Positions 23,101-35,389 of a stretch of DNA of 64,000 nt are shown in pieces. Below the pieces are notes generated by a model, which saw only the letters and a program-made list of their open reading frames with translations, made no database searches and was not told the origin of the DNA. Within the stretch, counting starts at the first letter, position 1, and each line of letters starts with the position of its first letter. The position numbers and the translations under genes were made by a program. Origin of the DNA: Acanthochromis polyacanthus (taxonomy: Eukaryota; Chordata; Actinopteri; Pomacentridae); NCBI RefSeq assembly GCF_021347895.1, contig NC_067131.1:9762653-9826652 (forward strand), in the 5' to 3' direction.

Positions 23101-26100
23101 GCAGAGGGAGAGAGGGATAAGCTGGAAAGAAAAAAAATCTCTTCTTCACCTCCTCAACCCTGAGGTTCGTGATTAAAGGGTTCTTCAAACTAAAAAAGGT
23201 ACATGCTACTCTTGTCAAAAATGTAAGAGCACACATTTTTAGACACATTAGTGGTTCTTTCGACCTTTAGCTTCCATTAGGACAACTGTATGCCGGCTAT
23301 ACATCCACAGACATCGGTTTGAGTGTGTGCTATGAGTTCATGTGTAAACATGACCTGTGCTTGTATGTTTTGTGTGTGGGCTTACATCCTTACGGCCATG
23401 TATAGACACGCAAGAGCATGCTGTATGGATGTAAAATAAATATCTGCTAGAACTGACACTAATCTGTTATTCTTCCCTGCCTCATTTAATTAGCCAGTGA
23501 AGGCAACTTGATCAGAACTGCTTCAGCATCTGTGATGGAGGTAAAGTGTTTGGATAGTGTGACAGCATTTTTCCTCAATTTTGAGTATGTGTTTCACTCA
23601 GAATTGGTGAAACTAGTTTTTCGGCAAGTTGTGATTTCCAAAGCAAATGGAATTTTTTTTTGATCAAATCCGAGAACCAATAGATTAATACTGAGTCTGC
23701 ATTTTGCTCAAAATAAATATGTGCTCCATGATTAGGTCATCGCTGTTGTGATGTTGATGGAGCCTCACATCTCATATTTTCATCATGAAGCTGTGTAGGA
23801 GCTGACACGGTACCGCTAAATAGCTGTTGATGTTCTCCTGTGTGCTCCTGCGCTCATTATCTCTCCAGTCCAGGCCTTGCTTCTCTGCTTTCTCCTGCCG
23901 CCCATCTCCTCCCCTGTGTATCGGCCGCTTTGCATACGACTGATGTTTAAATGCTGCATTGTTAACTGACGTGGGGTAGCCCTTTGCTGACCCGGGAGGT
24001 ATTTGCTCGTTTGATCATGGGGCAGCAGTTTTAATGTATCGAAGCAGCGCCGCTCCATAAAGCCCCGAGTATAAGTAAAGACAGAGGGCGAAGGCAGGAC
24101 GGAGGGATCCATTGGTTGCAGGCCTGACAGTACAGAAGGAAGGTGATTATTAGAATATCTGTTGGTCAGCAAGGCCAGAGGGGACGCTGCTGACCCTGCA
24201 TTTCCACTTCTGCTGTGATGGTGGGTGTTGGTATTTCAGGGAGGGGGGTGTTGTGAGGGTTGTGGCAAAGACAGAGACAAGGCTCCATTGATGAGCAAAT
24301 TCAATGTTTCCATGACAGTGTTGTTTTTAATAAGGCTTTGAATATTGACGTGATAGCATTTGTTTCAGGCTTTGTTGTGATATTTCTCGTATTTTTGTTG
24401 TTTGTATTCATGCTATCAGTCTGACTTGCAACTTCTACAATGAACCACAGCCACGAGACACAAAGGTTGTTCAAGAAAAAGCATTTATTTTTCTCATGAA
24501 GTTAATATTTTGCTCAGAAATATTGGATTTTTTTCACATCCAGCCATCAGTTCGATTCCTACAGTCATGTCTTCCCCTCAGCTTTTTACAAAGACTGGAG
24601 GAAGGCAACTAAAAAGCTCAATGTCAGTAAAAAACCACCTTGCCTTTACATTTGTGTCACTGGATACAGGAATCCCTCTTCAACAGCTGACAACACAACA
24701 AAAAGAAGTGTGAGAAAGAGGAAAAACAATGACACAAACGGCGTACAAGTTTGTGTTTACACCTTGGGACCTGTGTATCAAGACTCTCCTTGCACTGAAG
24801 CTAACCAGACTCTGGCCTCTCAAAAGAAAATATTGAACACCCATGCACCCTTCTTGCCTTCTCCTCTCCCTTCTTTGCCCTTTTTTTCCTCTTTCTTTTC
24901 TCTCCTTTTCTCTTTGGTTTGCTTCTTGTGGGAAGTCTCTGAGAGTGGCAGTGACCATAGATACCAGGGGAAAAAAACAGTAAGAAAACCCACTTCGCTC
25001 GACTAGATCATTAATATTTGATGGACAGTTCCCCCATGAATTTCCCATAGCATTCCATAGTGGGCTTGTGATGTGCAGAATGTAAGACTGCAAGATGGAG
25101 ATTATTTGACTTAATGCGCAGCTCACGGTCAGCATCGGGACCTCTGTTGACCAGGGGAATCGGCATGACCACATGCGCTACTTTTGGACGATATTTGGTT
25201 TGCAAATAAAAGTCCTTTGATGTCCCCAAGACTGAGCTTTTTATTGTGTCATTAAGCACATTTGACACTGTTTTCTAAAAAGGCCTACCTTCAAATTCCC
25301 TTCTGAATAATAATGTTAACATGCTTCAGATTAACTCCCTCCTTCTATATCTATGTCAAGCACTGTGCATCCTCATGAGATCTCACAAGTGGATGCTGCA
25401 AATATGGATTGTCTCTTTTATTTCCGAAAGTCCCAGAGCAACCCAGATGCCCCTTGACTTTTGAACCGCGGTTCACAGGAAAGCAGAGGTGAAGCAGCAA
25501 TCTGCATCTCTTGTGGTGCCTCACACCCACACTGTTGCTGAGATGGAGAGCGAATGCCACATGAGTTTACCTCTTAATGGTGGAAGGAAGGAAATAATTT
25601 GAAGGAGAATTCTTCTTCGATTAACTCGGGCTGTCGTCATCGGTCCCTCAAAGTTCTTCTTTTTCTTCTCTTTCTGTTGCCCCCTATCATTTCCCATTTT
25701 TTTTCGCGATTCTTCACTTTACGCTTTCTTTTTCTGAGTTTTTGCAGAAGACTGACCCTTCGTGGCTGCAAGCTCTGATTAGCAGAGCTTCAGAGCCCAG
25801 AGTCTATTGATCGGGCCTCCAGAGCACTAAGCAAATGTAGCAGGAGAAACAAGTCAATAATGCTGTTACTGCAACAATCCCCGTCACACCGGTGGCTTCC
25901 CTCGCACACTCCAAATGGTTATTTTTCTAAGGGTGCAAAAGAAAGGGGGAGATTTAGTGTTGGGGCAGGCGATCATGATCAAATCAGTGTCACTCAAAAT
26001 TCTAGTTGTTCACACTTGCTCTGCAGTTTCTTAATAAAAACATGTCTGTTCTCCATTCTGGACTTCTAATTCTTGATTTAATCTGTGACTTCTTCAATGT

Positions 26101-27680
26101 AAATGACTCCTATATGAGTTTATTCAGATCCAATTACCTAACTTCCTTTCCTTGTGTCTCCCACCTCAGTACCACCCTCTCTCAGCTTAGACACAGGGAC
26201 TAGAGAAGCTAGTCTGCAAATTTAATGGAACAGCATGGATTATTTAGACTGACTAAAGCCTCCCTTGTAGTGTCAAATGGGGGGTTGTGGGATGACATTA
26301 TACCCCTACATTCTCTTTCTCCCCCACTCTCCTGCCCTCTCTCTTTGCTCTCCTCTTCTTACCTGCTGGATAAAGTCATCTGTAAAAACACGGCGGACCT
26401 GTTGGTAACATAACCTTTAATTGTTATGTGTTATTTCACACCAGATTGCCAGATGCGCTCCTGCAGTTTTCACACGTTTTACTCAGCGCCGCCTTGAGGC
26501 ACACGCTAGTGCAAAATTGTTCTTTTACACACACGCATGTATAGTGTGACACTGTTAACCTTTTGCTGCATCAGGCCTATCATACCTACAGGACGGAGCG
26601 AGGAGCATAAGTAGCCTGACGGTCGCGAGGTCAAGTTAAAGAGGTGGCTTCGTGCTCACCTCTGGCCCTGGCATGAAATCCAGGCTCGGCCGGTCTGCAT
26701 TCAGTCCGCACTGACATTCGCACGTGACCTTTAACCTCAGGATTCCAACAGAGGTCATACCTTTTAGCTGCTTCGTTTACAGTCCTGTCCTGAATAACAG
26801 TGGCAGACTGAAACCAAACTAAAGTTACAGAGAGAGGATAGGGCTCAGGTTTTCTCACCAGTTTTGGAAGTCTGTTGCTGTCATGTCTCTGATGGCTTTA
26901 AAAGTACTTCACTATTCTTCTCAGACATTTAGCAGCTTATTTATAAACACAGCTCTGTCATATTTTTATGCATAAAGACTCCAGACAAGAGGAGACACAC
27001 AGTTTCAAGAAATATCCATGATGTGAGTAATTGTTCTGTGTAGGAAAATGTAAGTCACATGTATAATGATGTTTAAAGGCAAATCATACTTGTGATTTGG
27101 CCAGTGCAGTCTTTTTGTTACATTTTTATAAGAAAGGGCCAGCTTGTGTGGGTGTGTGCATCAACTTGTTTGTTTTGCGTGCATGCTGATGGGCAATATC
27201 GCAACATCATCTGTATCTGCATACACACAGGATGCAAAGCTAAAACCACACGGGACTTGAAGCAAATATTTGGAGAGTTGATTTAAAATGGCAAACAAAC
27301 AGCATGCAGAGGATCTTCCTTGCCAGTTAATAAAGACGTCTCAGACATAAACACTAATATCCTCATAGCTTCTTTGTCATGGAATCCTAAACAGATGGTT
27401 TTTTTAGGCCCAAATAGTTTAAAGCATTTATCTGATGAGTGGTTTTATTTTGAGTGAAAACCAGTTTAAAGCACCCCATGAATGAAGAAAAAACTGAATT
27501 GAAACTTGTTTTTCTCTTGCAACCAGTCAACTATTTTGTAAGTTTGCAGAGTTTAGGTCAAATTTCGCAACAATAGAGTTGGTGTTCGGTGTCAAACTGT
27601 GGATATCTGCTTCATAGTATCTATCTTTTAAAAAAAAATACAGCCATAGCACATTTGAAAGGTTGTGTTAAAAAAAATAA
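20110..27680. other. Intron segment without recognised genes
   Basis: About 7.5 kb of intronic DNA alternating between pyrimidine-rich patches (20670-20770, 24840-24930) and AT-rich DNA. Positions 23800-24120 and 26430-26760 are GC-balanced and non-repetitive. No dispersed repeat or exon was recognised. Confidence 0.55.
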
Positions 27681-27689
27681 AGTGAGATC

Positions 27690-27860
27690 TGGTGCACGAG
27701 TGATTTATGGGCTTTAATGAGATTTCAATACTGAACAAACAATAAAAATTTATGGACATCATAGATTTGGAGGCCTGCAGCTCTAATGGCTAATGTTATG
27801 CCCTTTTTCACCGGGGCCAGTAATCGGATCTGCAGCTGGCCCCTGGCCCTCACAGAGTGT
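27690..27860. promoter_or_regulatory. Candidate intronic regulatory block with paired TTTATGG sites
   Basis: Contains two Hox/Cdx-type TTTATGG motifs (TGATTTATGGG near 27701 and AATTTATGG near 27748) and several TAAT cores (TTTAATGAG, CTAATGGCTAATG, AGTAATCGG), followed by GC-rich sequence with CAGCTG. It is non-repetitive. The function is inferred from motif clustering alone. Confidence 0.3.
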
Positions 27861-27959
27861 ATACAAGGGGGATTTTGTGTTTTGGGAAATCTTAGCTGAA
27901 AGGAAAAATGGTGCAGAATGTCAGTTATCAGGGTGAAGGGATATTGCATTCATATGTTT

Positions 27960-30900
27960 TATAATCCCCAAAACTAGATGTAGTCGATAAATAATATCCC
28001 AGTTATGGTTATTCTTTTTAATTAAAGTACAGACATGCAGTTCTCTACAGTCAGGGTACTTTCATGCAGCCCTGTTTCTGTACAACTAAAATGCGTACGT
28101 TATTTTGAAAGTAACATTTTCTCTTTCTTAGGCAGTAAAACTTTGTAGGGAATTTTTCCACTTGTAAAGAGCAGGAAAGGACTTCGACCCTGGAGACTGA
28201 AGTTCGTGTCCATTGCGAGACCATTTCTATTTAGACACTAGTCTCATTTTCACTCGTGTTGGTTAGGTTTTAAAAAAATAAATAATGTTTTGAATTAATA
28301 CACAACCCTTTTATCACATGTTTACAGCTTTCTCTCCATTTTCTAGAGTAACAAAGTGATAAGTTTAGTCCCATCTTGTATATAATGTCTGAAAAGGAGC
28401 AATAGTTGAAAAGCAATACAGGAAATACAAACATCTATATGTTTAATAGAAATGTATTTGTGATATGTCACAAACATACGTAGCTTTTTATTGAGAACGT
28501 AGCTGAATTGTCATTTCTGGGAGATGAGGCGCTTTCAGAAATAATGCCATGAATAGATTTTATTTGCAGAAAGTACAGTGGAAAAAAAATAGGCCAAATC
28601 AATAACTGATGCCTTTAAACAGCACCAATTCTCCTAGGTACACTTGCACATAGTTTTTCAAGGCCTTTGGCAGATAGGTTGTTCTAAGTAGCAGTGAGCA
28701 CTCAACAAACACGGAGCACACATTAGTTTATCCAAACAACTAGTGGATCTACGGTAGTTTTTTTCTATCCATTCTAGGCAGACTTGACAATGACCTCAAG
28801 GGTTCCAAAAAGGGTTCAATGCCACTCAAGTTTAGCTCTTATAACCAAATCCTACATACTTTTTTTTAATGGGTTCCCTCCCTCATGTGTTCAATATTTA
28901 CTAAAATATCACTACAATTACAACACCACAGTCTTTTTTCAAAGAATACCTGTTGGACTCTGGTTTTATTGGTCATTTTTGCTCAGTTATCTGTACAGCT
29001 CTTTACTTTCTGCTCCAAAGAACAACCAAAATTGCTGTTCTGACAATCAGCTAATAAAGACAAACACCATTTTATTATTTTTTTATTTCCTTTGTGAGGC
29101 ACCTAGCAACCCAGAATAGTAAGCATACGGGAGCAGAACTGATTACAGCAGCTCTGAATAAGGTTGTGTAGCATCCACTGACGGTTTATAAATACTGACT
29201 GTCGACGTCATCCTGTTGACTATAAACCAGCGCCTTGACAAACACACAGTGCAAACATAGTTTTAAAAAAATACTTCCTATCACCACACCCCTCCAGCAA
29301 GTCTGAGAAAAGGAAAAAATAGGAGGAAAAAGTAGAGAAGGCGAGTGGGGGAAAATAAGCAATATGTAAGAATCGTATGGAGGAGCTGAATGTATGAGTG
29401 AGGGGACAAAAAGGACACAGCGGTGGAGCGAAATAGAGGGAGGAGGAGGACAGATAGAGAGGGAAGACAGAGGAGGCCAAAGGTTCAGGCAGGTAACCAG
29501 GCGAGGGAATGATCTGTATATGTTTGGAGCTCAGAAAGCCACCTGTACATCACACCGGGATGAGGAGAAGCTGCAGCAGCAACGCGAAATTGCTGCCGGC
29601 AAAGAAAGTTCTTAAAAATTCCAGACACAGTTTCAATATATTCTCTCTTCCTCTTTCACCTACTCTGCCTCTTCTCCATTTCCCTCTCCATCTCCTTTTT
29701 TGTCTCTCTCTCTCTATCCTTCTTTTCATCTCTCTCATACTCACATACATGGATGTATACACACTCGCCTCCCACACTAAATTTACTCCTCTCCACCTCC
29801 CTCTCTTTCTCTCTTGGTCTTCTCCTGCCCTCCCTGTCTTCCTCCTTGCACCACTTTTTCCGGGAGAGAACTGGGTCCCAGCCTAGGCTGCTGCTGGCCA
29901 GCGTTGTTAGCCGCCAAATAAAAAATGGATGAACTTGTAGGGCCCCGGTGCTGTTCTCCTGCATCTAGTTGGTTAGAAAGAGAGGGAGTGGGAGAGAAAA
30001 AGAGAGAGAATCAGGCTGACATGAAATACCTTGCTCTGACCACGTCTTCCAAATAAAAACCTGTCCATCTTTTATGTCAGATTTCTCAGACGTGTAAAAA
30101 TATATATATATTTTTTCTCAGTAAGGTCAAAGAAAGGTCTGCGACTCTTTTGGGGATCAATAATCTCAACAAAAACATCTTAAGAAATTCAAGAGGTAAG
30201 ATTGAAAATTGTAAAATTCAGAAATTGCTTTTCTATTTTGTTAAAACAACAATTTGAGAAATGTGCAGTAATTTTTTTTATAATCAAAACCAACTAATAC
30301 ATAAAGGAAATGATCAGTAGATGAATCAAATATTAATCTCCAATAAACAAATATAAATATAAGCCTATCAAGCTCCACTTTTCCATTTTTCTTTCTAATT
30401 AAATCACAGATTGCGCCTTTATGTTATACAAACGTGACAGGAAAACATGATCTCAGTTTTTATCTTCACAGTATAATGAACTAATTGCCTCCATCTTTGC
30501 TGCTCAGTGAGCGTGTGAGTGTTAAGGTGTGGGCGAGTTCTTAAATATTGTTTTTCTTTTGGGAATTGCACAATGTTGGGGTCTTGTTTAAATAATTACA
30601 GTAAACCGTTTCAATTAAAGGCCTACGCCAGCTGTGTGTGTGCACGCATGTTTCAAAAATCATCATTTATCTTGAACAGCCCCTTGGGGCCAATAGGCTG
30701 AACATACGTGGTGGGATCGGATCTCTCCAACAAACAGGTCAAGTCATTATCTCTGCTCGGCAACATGAACCCGATCCAGCCGCTCTGCCTCGTTCTTCCT
30801 CATTTCATTCACCTGATTGAAACGTTGCACGGTTCTCACCTTTCTCTGCTCAAACTGGATTGATTGCAGGTCCATCTCACCCTTTTGTTTTGTCATGTGT

Positions 30901-31300
30901 GTGTTACCTGGCCGCTTTGTGTGTGTGTGAGCCCTACACCAAAAGCAGTGTGTGTGTATGAGCGAGCACGAGCCTCTACAATGAAACATTTATTCGTATT
31001 AGTTTGTGATAACAAGTCGAGGCATTACTTAGGAGTTACCCCCACCAGCGTTCCACCTCCATGTCCATCACTCAAACCATTTGTGAACACATTGATCCTT
31101 CCCTCCCCTCCTCCCTCCTTCCCTCCCTCACCCCCTCTATCCCCTCCCCTCCTCCTCTCCCGTGCTGTATATTCCCAGGGTTTGGAAGGAGGAGAGGCAG
31201 AATGGCTCAGACAGCCATTGATTTTTATTTTATTGGTCTACTTGTGGAAAGAGGAGGGATCGGGGAGGGCCTGAGAGATGTAACTCTGCAGCTAAGTTTG
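27960..31300. other. Intron segment without recognised genes
   Basis: AT-rich to about 29200, then a purine-rich (29280-29480) and pyrimidine-rich (29640-29850) pair of low-complexity stretches that generate long spurious frames on both strands. Nothing else was recognised. Confidence 0.6.
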
Positions 31301-31309
31301 CTCTTAGTG

Positions 31310-31311
<2 letters not shown>

Positions 31312-31397
<86 letters not shown>
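31312..31397. repeat. (TG)n microsatellite, about 86 bp
   Basis: The longest pure TG/CA tract in the window, inside the last vti1a intron. It is followed by more TG-rich sequence to about 31600. Confidence 0.98.
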
Positions 31398-31399
<2 letters not shown>

Positions 31400-31400
<1 letters not shown>

Positions 31401-33280
31401 AAGGTGGGTTGGGCCTATCTGCTTATGTCTGTCTCGCTGAGACTGTTTTTGTTTTGGGGTAGGGGGTGTTATCTGTCTGTCTGAAAGGTGTGTGTATTTG
31501 TGTGTGCTTGTCCAGCCACCTCTGAGAGCCTTCAAAAGCTGCATGTGTGCATCAGTGTGCCCACACTGGTGTGTGTGCGTGCATGTGTGTGTGTGTCATT
31601 TAGAGAACTGGGGAATCTGGGGTGTTGATGGAACTGGCACTGGGGACCTGGACCCCAACACACATGCACACACAGACGCACACAACACACACAGCTGAGG
31701 TGTATCCCGGTGCTCATTAGAGCTGGTAATAAGGCTGTGCTGCTGGAAGAGGAGGGAAAAAAACAGGGGAAGGAAGAGAGGGAGGGAGGAAGAGGGTGGG
31801 AAGGGAGAAAAAGGAAAAAAAATGGGAGATTTTAAATTTTAATAACACTGGTACGATTTTGTAAATCTTTCCTGACAGAAAAGTCCTCATTATTTTCATC
31901 TGTCTCCGAGGAGCCTCTCCTCCAGCTTTGCCTCCCCGGGTAAATGGACCTTTCTCTCCCTCTTCCTCTCTTTTTCTCACCACCTCTCTCTTTCTCTCTT
32001 ATTTTTCACTTTCAGCCGCTTTATTGTCCGTTTCCGACCTTCCTGCCTGCTTTACCTTTTTGCTGTCCTTTACGCTCATCATCTCCACTCTCTCTCTTCC
32101 TCCCTGTGTCTTTTACATTACTGCTGTATATCTGTGTATTTCCGGCCTAGTAAGGTGATAGCTGACTGGCTGCCTGCGATGAAGGAGCATCAGGAGCCAA
32201 TCGAATAGCCAGTACTATGTGCTCTTATTGGCTGACAGTTCAGTTACAGTTACTGTTGGTCTGTCTTCATGTGAAAGGATTTTTTTTTCCACTGGTTGGA
32301 GCTTAGAGACAGAAAATACTTGGGGATCATCGTATCATAGTAGGGAGCGAGTGAAGGTAAGCCTCCTCAAACTCAGTGTGTGCAGGAGTGTGTACATGTG
32401 GGTCAGCATGCACACTCTTGTACTCTGTGCATCACTCACACATCCTCAACCTCACCCCTCCACACACACACACAGACACACACTCTTCACCCCCCACCTC
32501 TATGTCAAGTGTCAAAAATGGAGGATGGATCCGGTTTGATAAGTTCTGTTCTGTCTGGCCACGTGTCAGGACGGGATCAACCATACAGCGGAGGAAAACC
32601 ATGTTCTTCACTCTCCTACCTCCCAATTTTTGGGGATTTTTTTCTTTCTTTTTTTGGGGTGGGGTGGGGTTGGAGGGGCAGGTGTTGTGTATATGTGGGG
32701 CAGGTGTTATTTTAGCTGCTGATAAATTTGAACAGAACCAAAACTGACTTTTTACTACAGCAGCTCATTTGACTCGTGAGCTTACAGTGAAGTGCTTTGC
32801 GGGATACAGAACACAAATCTATAGATTAAATCTGCAAGTCACACTATGCAGATGAGTTTTCCAGAGGATTATGAAAACAATCCGTCCTCTGGGATCTTCT
32901 TCTCTTTTTACAGACACCAGTAGTTGAGTGACTGAAAAAGCTTCAGTGGAAGATTAGCGAGTATTCAGCAGGTGTTGAATTGGATCACTTTATGTGATCA
33001 TGACTCTAATGCAGAATAATTTCCCTTCCAGGGTATAATGCAACATAAGTAGGCATTTTTCAGCCTTCTTACCTCTCTGTTGCTTAAAAAAGTGGGATGA
33101 CTTTTATATCACGCTGCTCATATTTTGATGGGAAACACTGTGGCTCTTTACAGTGTCACAGACACTATTTTTTAGTCTGGATTTCAACATCGGTCAAGTG
33201 AATTATGGCGGTACCCCCCTAAACTAACTCCTCCCAGTCTGTCTGGCTGCAGCTGCATGTGTGTGTAATTTTCAATCTAT
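31400..33280. other. Intron segment without recognised genes
   Basis: TG-rich sequence to 31690, pyrimidine-rich DNA at 31930-32110, an inverted CCAAT pair at 32195-32233, a CA-rich stretch at 32458-32484 and otherwise unremarkable DNA. Confidence 0.6.
32195..32233. promoter_or_regulatory. Inverted pair of CCAAT-type boxes
   Basis: AGCCAAT at 32195-32201 faces ATTGGCT at 32227-32233 with 25 bases between. This matches the NF-Y core; no transcription start is evident. Confidence 0.3.
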
Positions 33281-33283
33281 CCT

Positions 33284-33391
33284 TATGAGGACTAGTGTTG
33301 GTTTTAGGATATTTTGGAAAAGTGACGACATTTTGGTGGGTTCTCACTTTCTCACGCCCCTTCAAACGCCTGTTTCAGGGTTAAGACTTGG
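33284..33391 (+). repeat. Left part of a fish dispersed repeat, interrupted
   Basis: The sequence runs from TTATGAGGAC through GACGACATTTTGGTGGGTTCTCACTTTCTCAC-type sequence (given here only by its ends) to GGGTTAAGACTTGG. It resembles a common teleost interspersed repeat that ends with the complementary GTCCTCAC. The other end is at 34570-34660. The family memory is moderate and I have no name for it. Confidence 0.5.
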
Positions 33392-33560
33392 GGCAACCAT
33401 GGCTCAGACAGTAGAGTGCATTGCCCACTAGCTGTGAGGTTGGTGGTTCAACTCTTCATTGAAGTAACAGGCCACTGCACAGAAAACTAAATATTTTAAT
33501 GAGAAGTGCTATGAAGAATCTGGATAATATGCTCTTAAGTGCAGACTATTTACTTACAAA
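33390..33560 (+). mobile_element. tRNA-derived SINE
   Basis: The element begins GGGGCAACCATGGCTCAG and carries a recognisable pol III A box (TGGCTCAGACAGTAGAG, 33400-33416) and B box (GGTGGTTCAACTC, 33442-33454) at tRNA-like spacing. It then has a body ending in AAGTGCTATGAA and GTGCAGACTATTTAC, reminiscent of the tail of common percomorph SINEs. It is too diverged to be a functional tRNA gene. It sits inside an older repeat and is followed directly by a LINE-tail fragment. Confidence 0.65.
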
Positions 33561-33570
33561 AAGCCTTCAC

Positions 33571-33720
33571 GATAAGCTTTTATTAATCCCACTATGGGGA
33601 AACTTGCATTGTTACAGCAGCAAAGTGGATGGTGCAAATTTATAAGATATATCAACAGAAAAAAATACAAAAAAAAGCCAAAAATATACAGTTTCTGACC
33701 AATATTGCACAGGTTTTTAA
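33571..33720 (+). mobile_element. LINE-tail-like dispersed repeat fragment, copy 2
   Basis: AAGCTTTTATTAATCCC followed by GGGGAAACTTGC and an A-rich tail containing ATATACAG. It is the same family and orientation as 262-480. It may have come in with the neighbouring SINE: a near-duplicate GACTTGG (33385-33391) and GATTTGG (33767-33773) bracket both. Confidence 0.5.
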
Positions 33721-33767
33721 AATGTAAAAATTATTCATAATTCACAGCTATTAGTGTGTTGATTTTG

Positions 33768-34570
33768 ATTTGGTTATAGGATAAGGCTAGAGTTCGTTGT
33801 AGGTCAGCAGTGGGGTAAGGGTTGGCTTCTTGTTGTAAGGCTGGGCAAAAGACACCTCATTACTACTGTAAGAAAACGGTTTGATAGAATGTTCAATCAT
33901 TTTTGCTTAAATGCATTTGATTCAAACTGCCATGAAAATACAGGAAAAGTTTAGTTCCACGAACAAACTTCAACTGTGCTCCTTCACTGGTTCATAAGCA
34001 GCCTGTTGTGATAATAAAAGCGTTTGTCCCTCCGTCATTCCCTCGTGACTTCTATTCAGAACTCACCAGTAATAAGGCCTCCTGGTCCTCACCGTCCTGG
34101 TCGAGGCTGTGGTTTGTGAAGACCTACATTCGCCCTTGTGAGATAGACTTTGTGGTTGGGAAACACTTTTATGTCCCCTGCCACCTGCATCTAAGCTACG
34201 TAGTCTCTGCAGGTTGCTCTGAGAGCTGATGGACTTTATGTCAGGACACCCTTAATTAGTGATATTTGATCCAGGTGGGCCACTCTGAACCCTAATCCCC
34301 CTACGGTGCAGTGAATTCACCTGATCACCCTCTGTGCTGCTCCTGTTGTTACTTGCTTTGCTTATTTTATATGTATTAAAATGAAATCATTCCTTTATCC
34401 TTATTTATTTGCATGTGTACTTTATATTATCGTGTGTTTTCCATTGCTTTGACATTAGTATTATTACCTGTGTAGCTTCATAAATAGCTAAAGTGATTAA
34501 CTTAAAATGGAAAAATACGTTTCTTTTAAATCATAATTCTCATGTCTGAAAAAGAAATTATAGTACTATG
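33768..34570. other. DNA between the two ends of the dispersed repeat
   Basis: Positions 33768-33835 (TTATAGGATAAGGCTAGAG..., GGGGTAAGGGTTGG) look like the middle of the same dispersed repeat as 33284-33391. After that, 33840-34570 contains non-repetitive DNA, including CCCTTAATTAGTGATATTTG near 34250. I cannot tell whether this part is a second insertion or ordinary intron between two repeat copies. Confidence 0.4.
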
Positions 34571-34579
34571 TCACCCAAC

Positions 34580-34660
34580 TTTAAGTAAGGGCTAGGGAAT
34601 GCGTTGTGTCAATAAATGTCCTCACAAAGATGGCAAACAGACGTCTCTACGTGTGTGAGT
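34580..34660 (+). repeat. Right end of the fish dispersed repeat
   Basis: TAAGTAAGGGCTAGGGAATGCG then TGTCAATAAATGTCCTCAC and CAAAGATGGCAAACAGACG. GTCCTCAC is complementary to the GAGGAC at the left end (33287-33292), as expected for the two ends of one element family. Confidence 0.5.
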
Positions 34661-34669
34661 GTCCTCTGG

Positions 34670-35342
34670 TCAAAGGTGACTCTTGGCTCATAAACTTCAC
34701 AGGACCTTCTCACTGCACTTGAATTATTGCGAGCATTATAGTAGAGATGTGTGAGGTTATGATCACTGGTTCAGCTTTGCCGTTTTGTCACTGTCAGACA
34801 CACAGCTGCAAATATTAAACGCACTGTGGCAAAGCTGGATTTTAACCTTAAATCACTCTGCAGACATCAGTTGCTTCAGCAGCTGGCCACTGCTCAGTCT
34901 GTATCCGTCTCCTGCTTCGGTGTTCGAGTCGCCACAGATAAGATTAGCTGCTTCATATTGCACTTGAAGACACGTTTTGTTAGATTGGTGTAAATAGAAT
35001 CAGTTTAGGTCAAAATACAGATTTTTTTTAAAATATGTGTCCCCAGAGGAAAAAAGTTCTTAAACCGCAGCACTGTCATATTCCTTACTGCTTTGAACAT
35101 TTGCGCGTTTGAAGTTATTCTGTGTTGTTTGCTACCAAATCAGAGTCCTTTAATAAATGCAGATTTTAGAGTTGAACTCTCCCCCCTCCACCTCCACCAC
35201 CACCACCACCTCCTCGGCTCCTCATCCACGAGGCTAAAACTAACTTCCTGTTAATTTCTAGCCCCCCTCCCCTCTTTTCCCCAGCTGAAAAATGAACAAA
35301 CAACACAAAGCGAGCTGGCTTCTTCCAACACACACTCAGTCA

Positions 35343-35389
<47 letters not shown>

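Noticed and set aside
29640..29964. Long frames in purine/pyrimidine-rich DNA (plus and minus)
   Set aside because: Low-complexity composition with overlapping frames on both strands and no domains.
33391..33465. A functional tRNA gene
   Set aside because: A and B boxes are present, but the cloverleaf is not intact and the sequence continues into a SINE body and tail.
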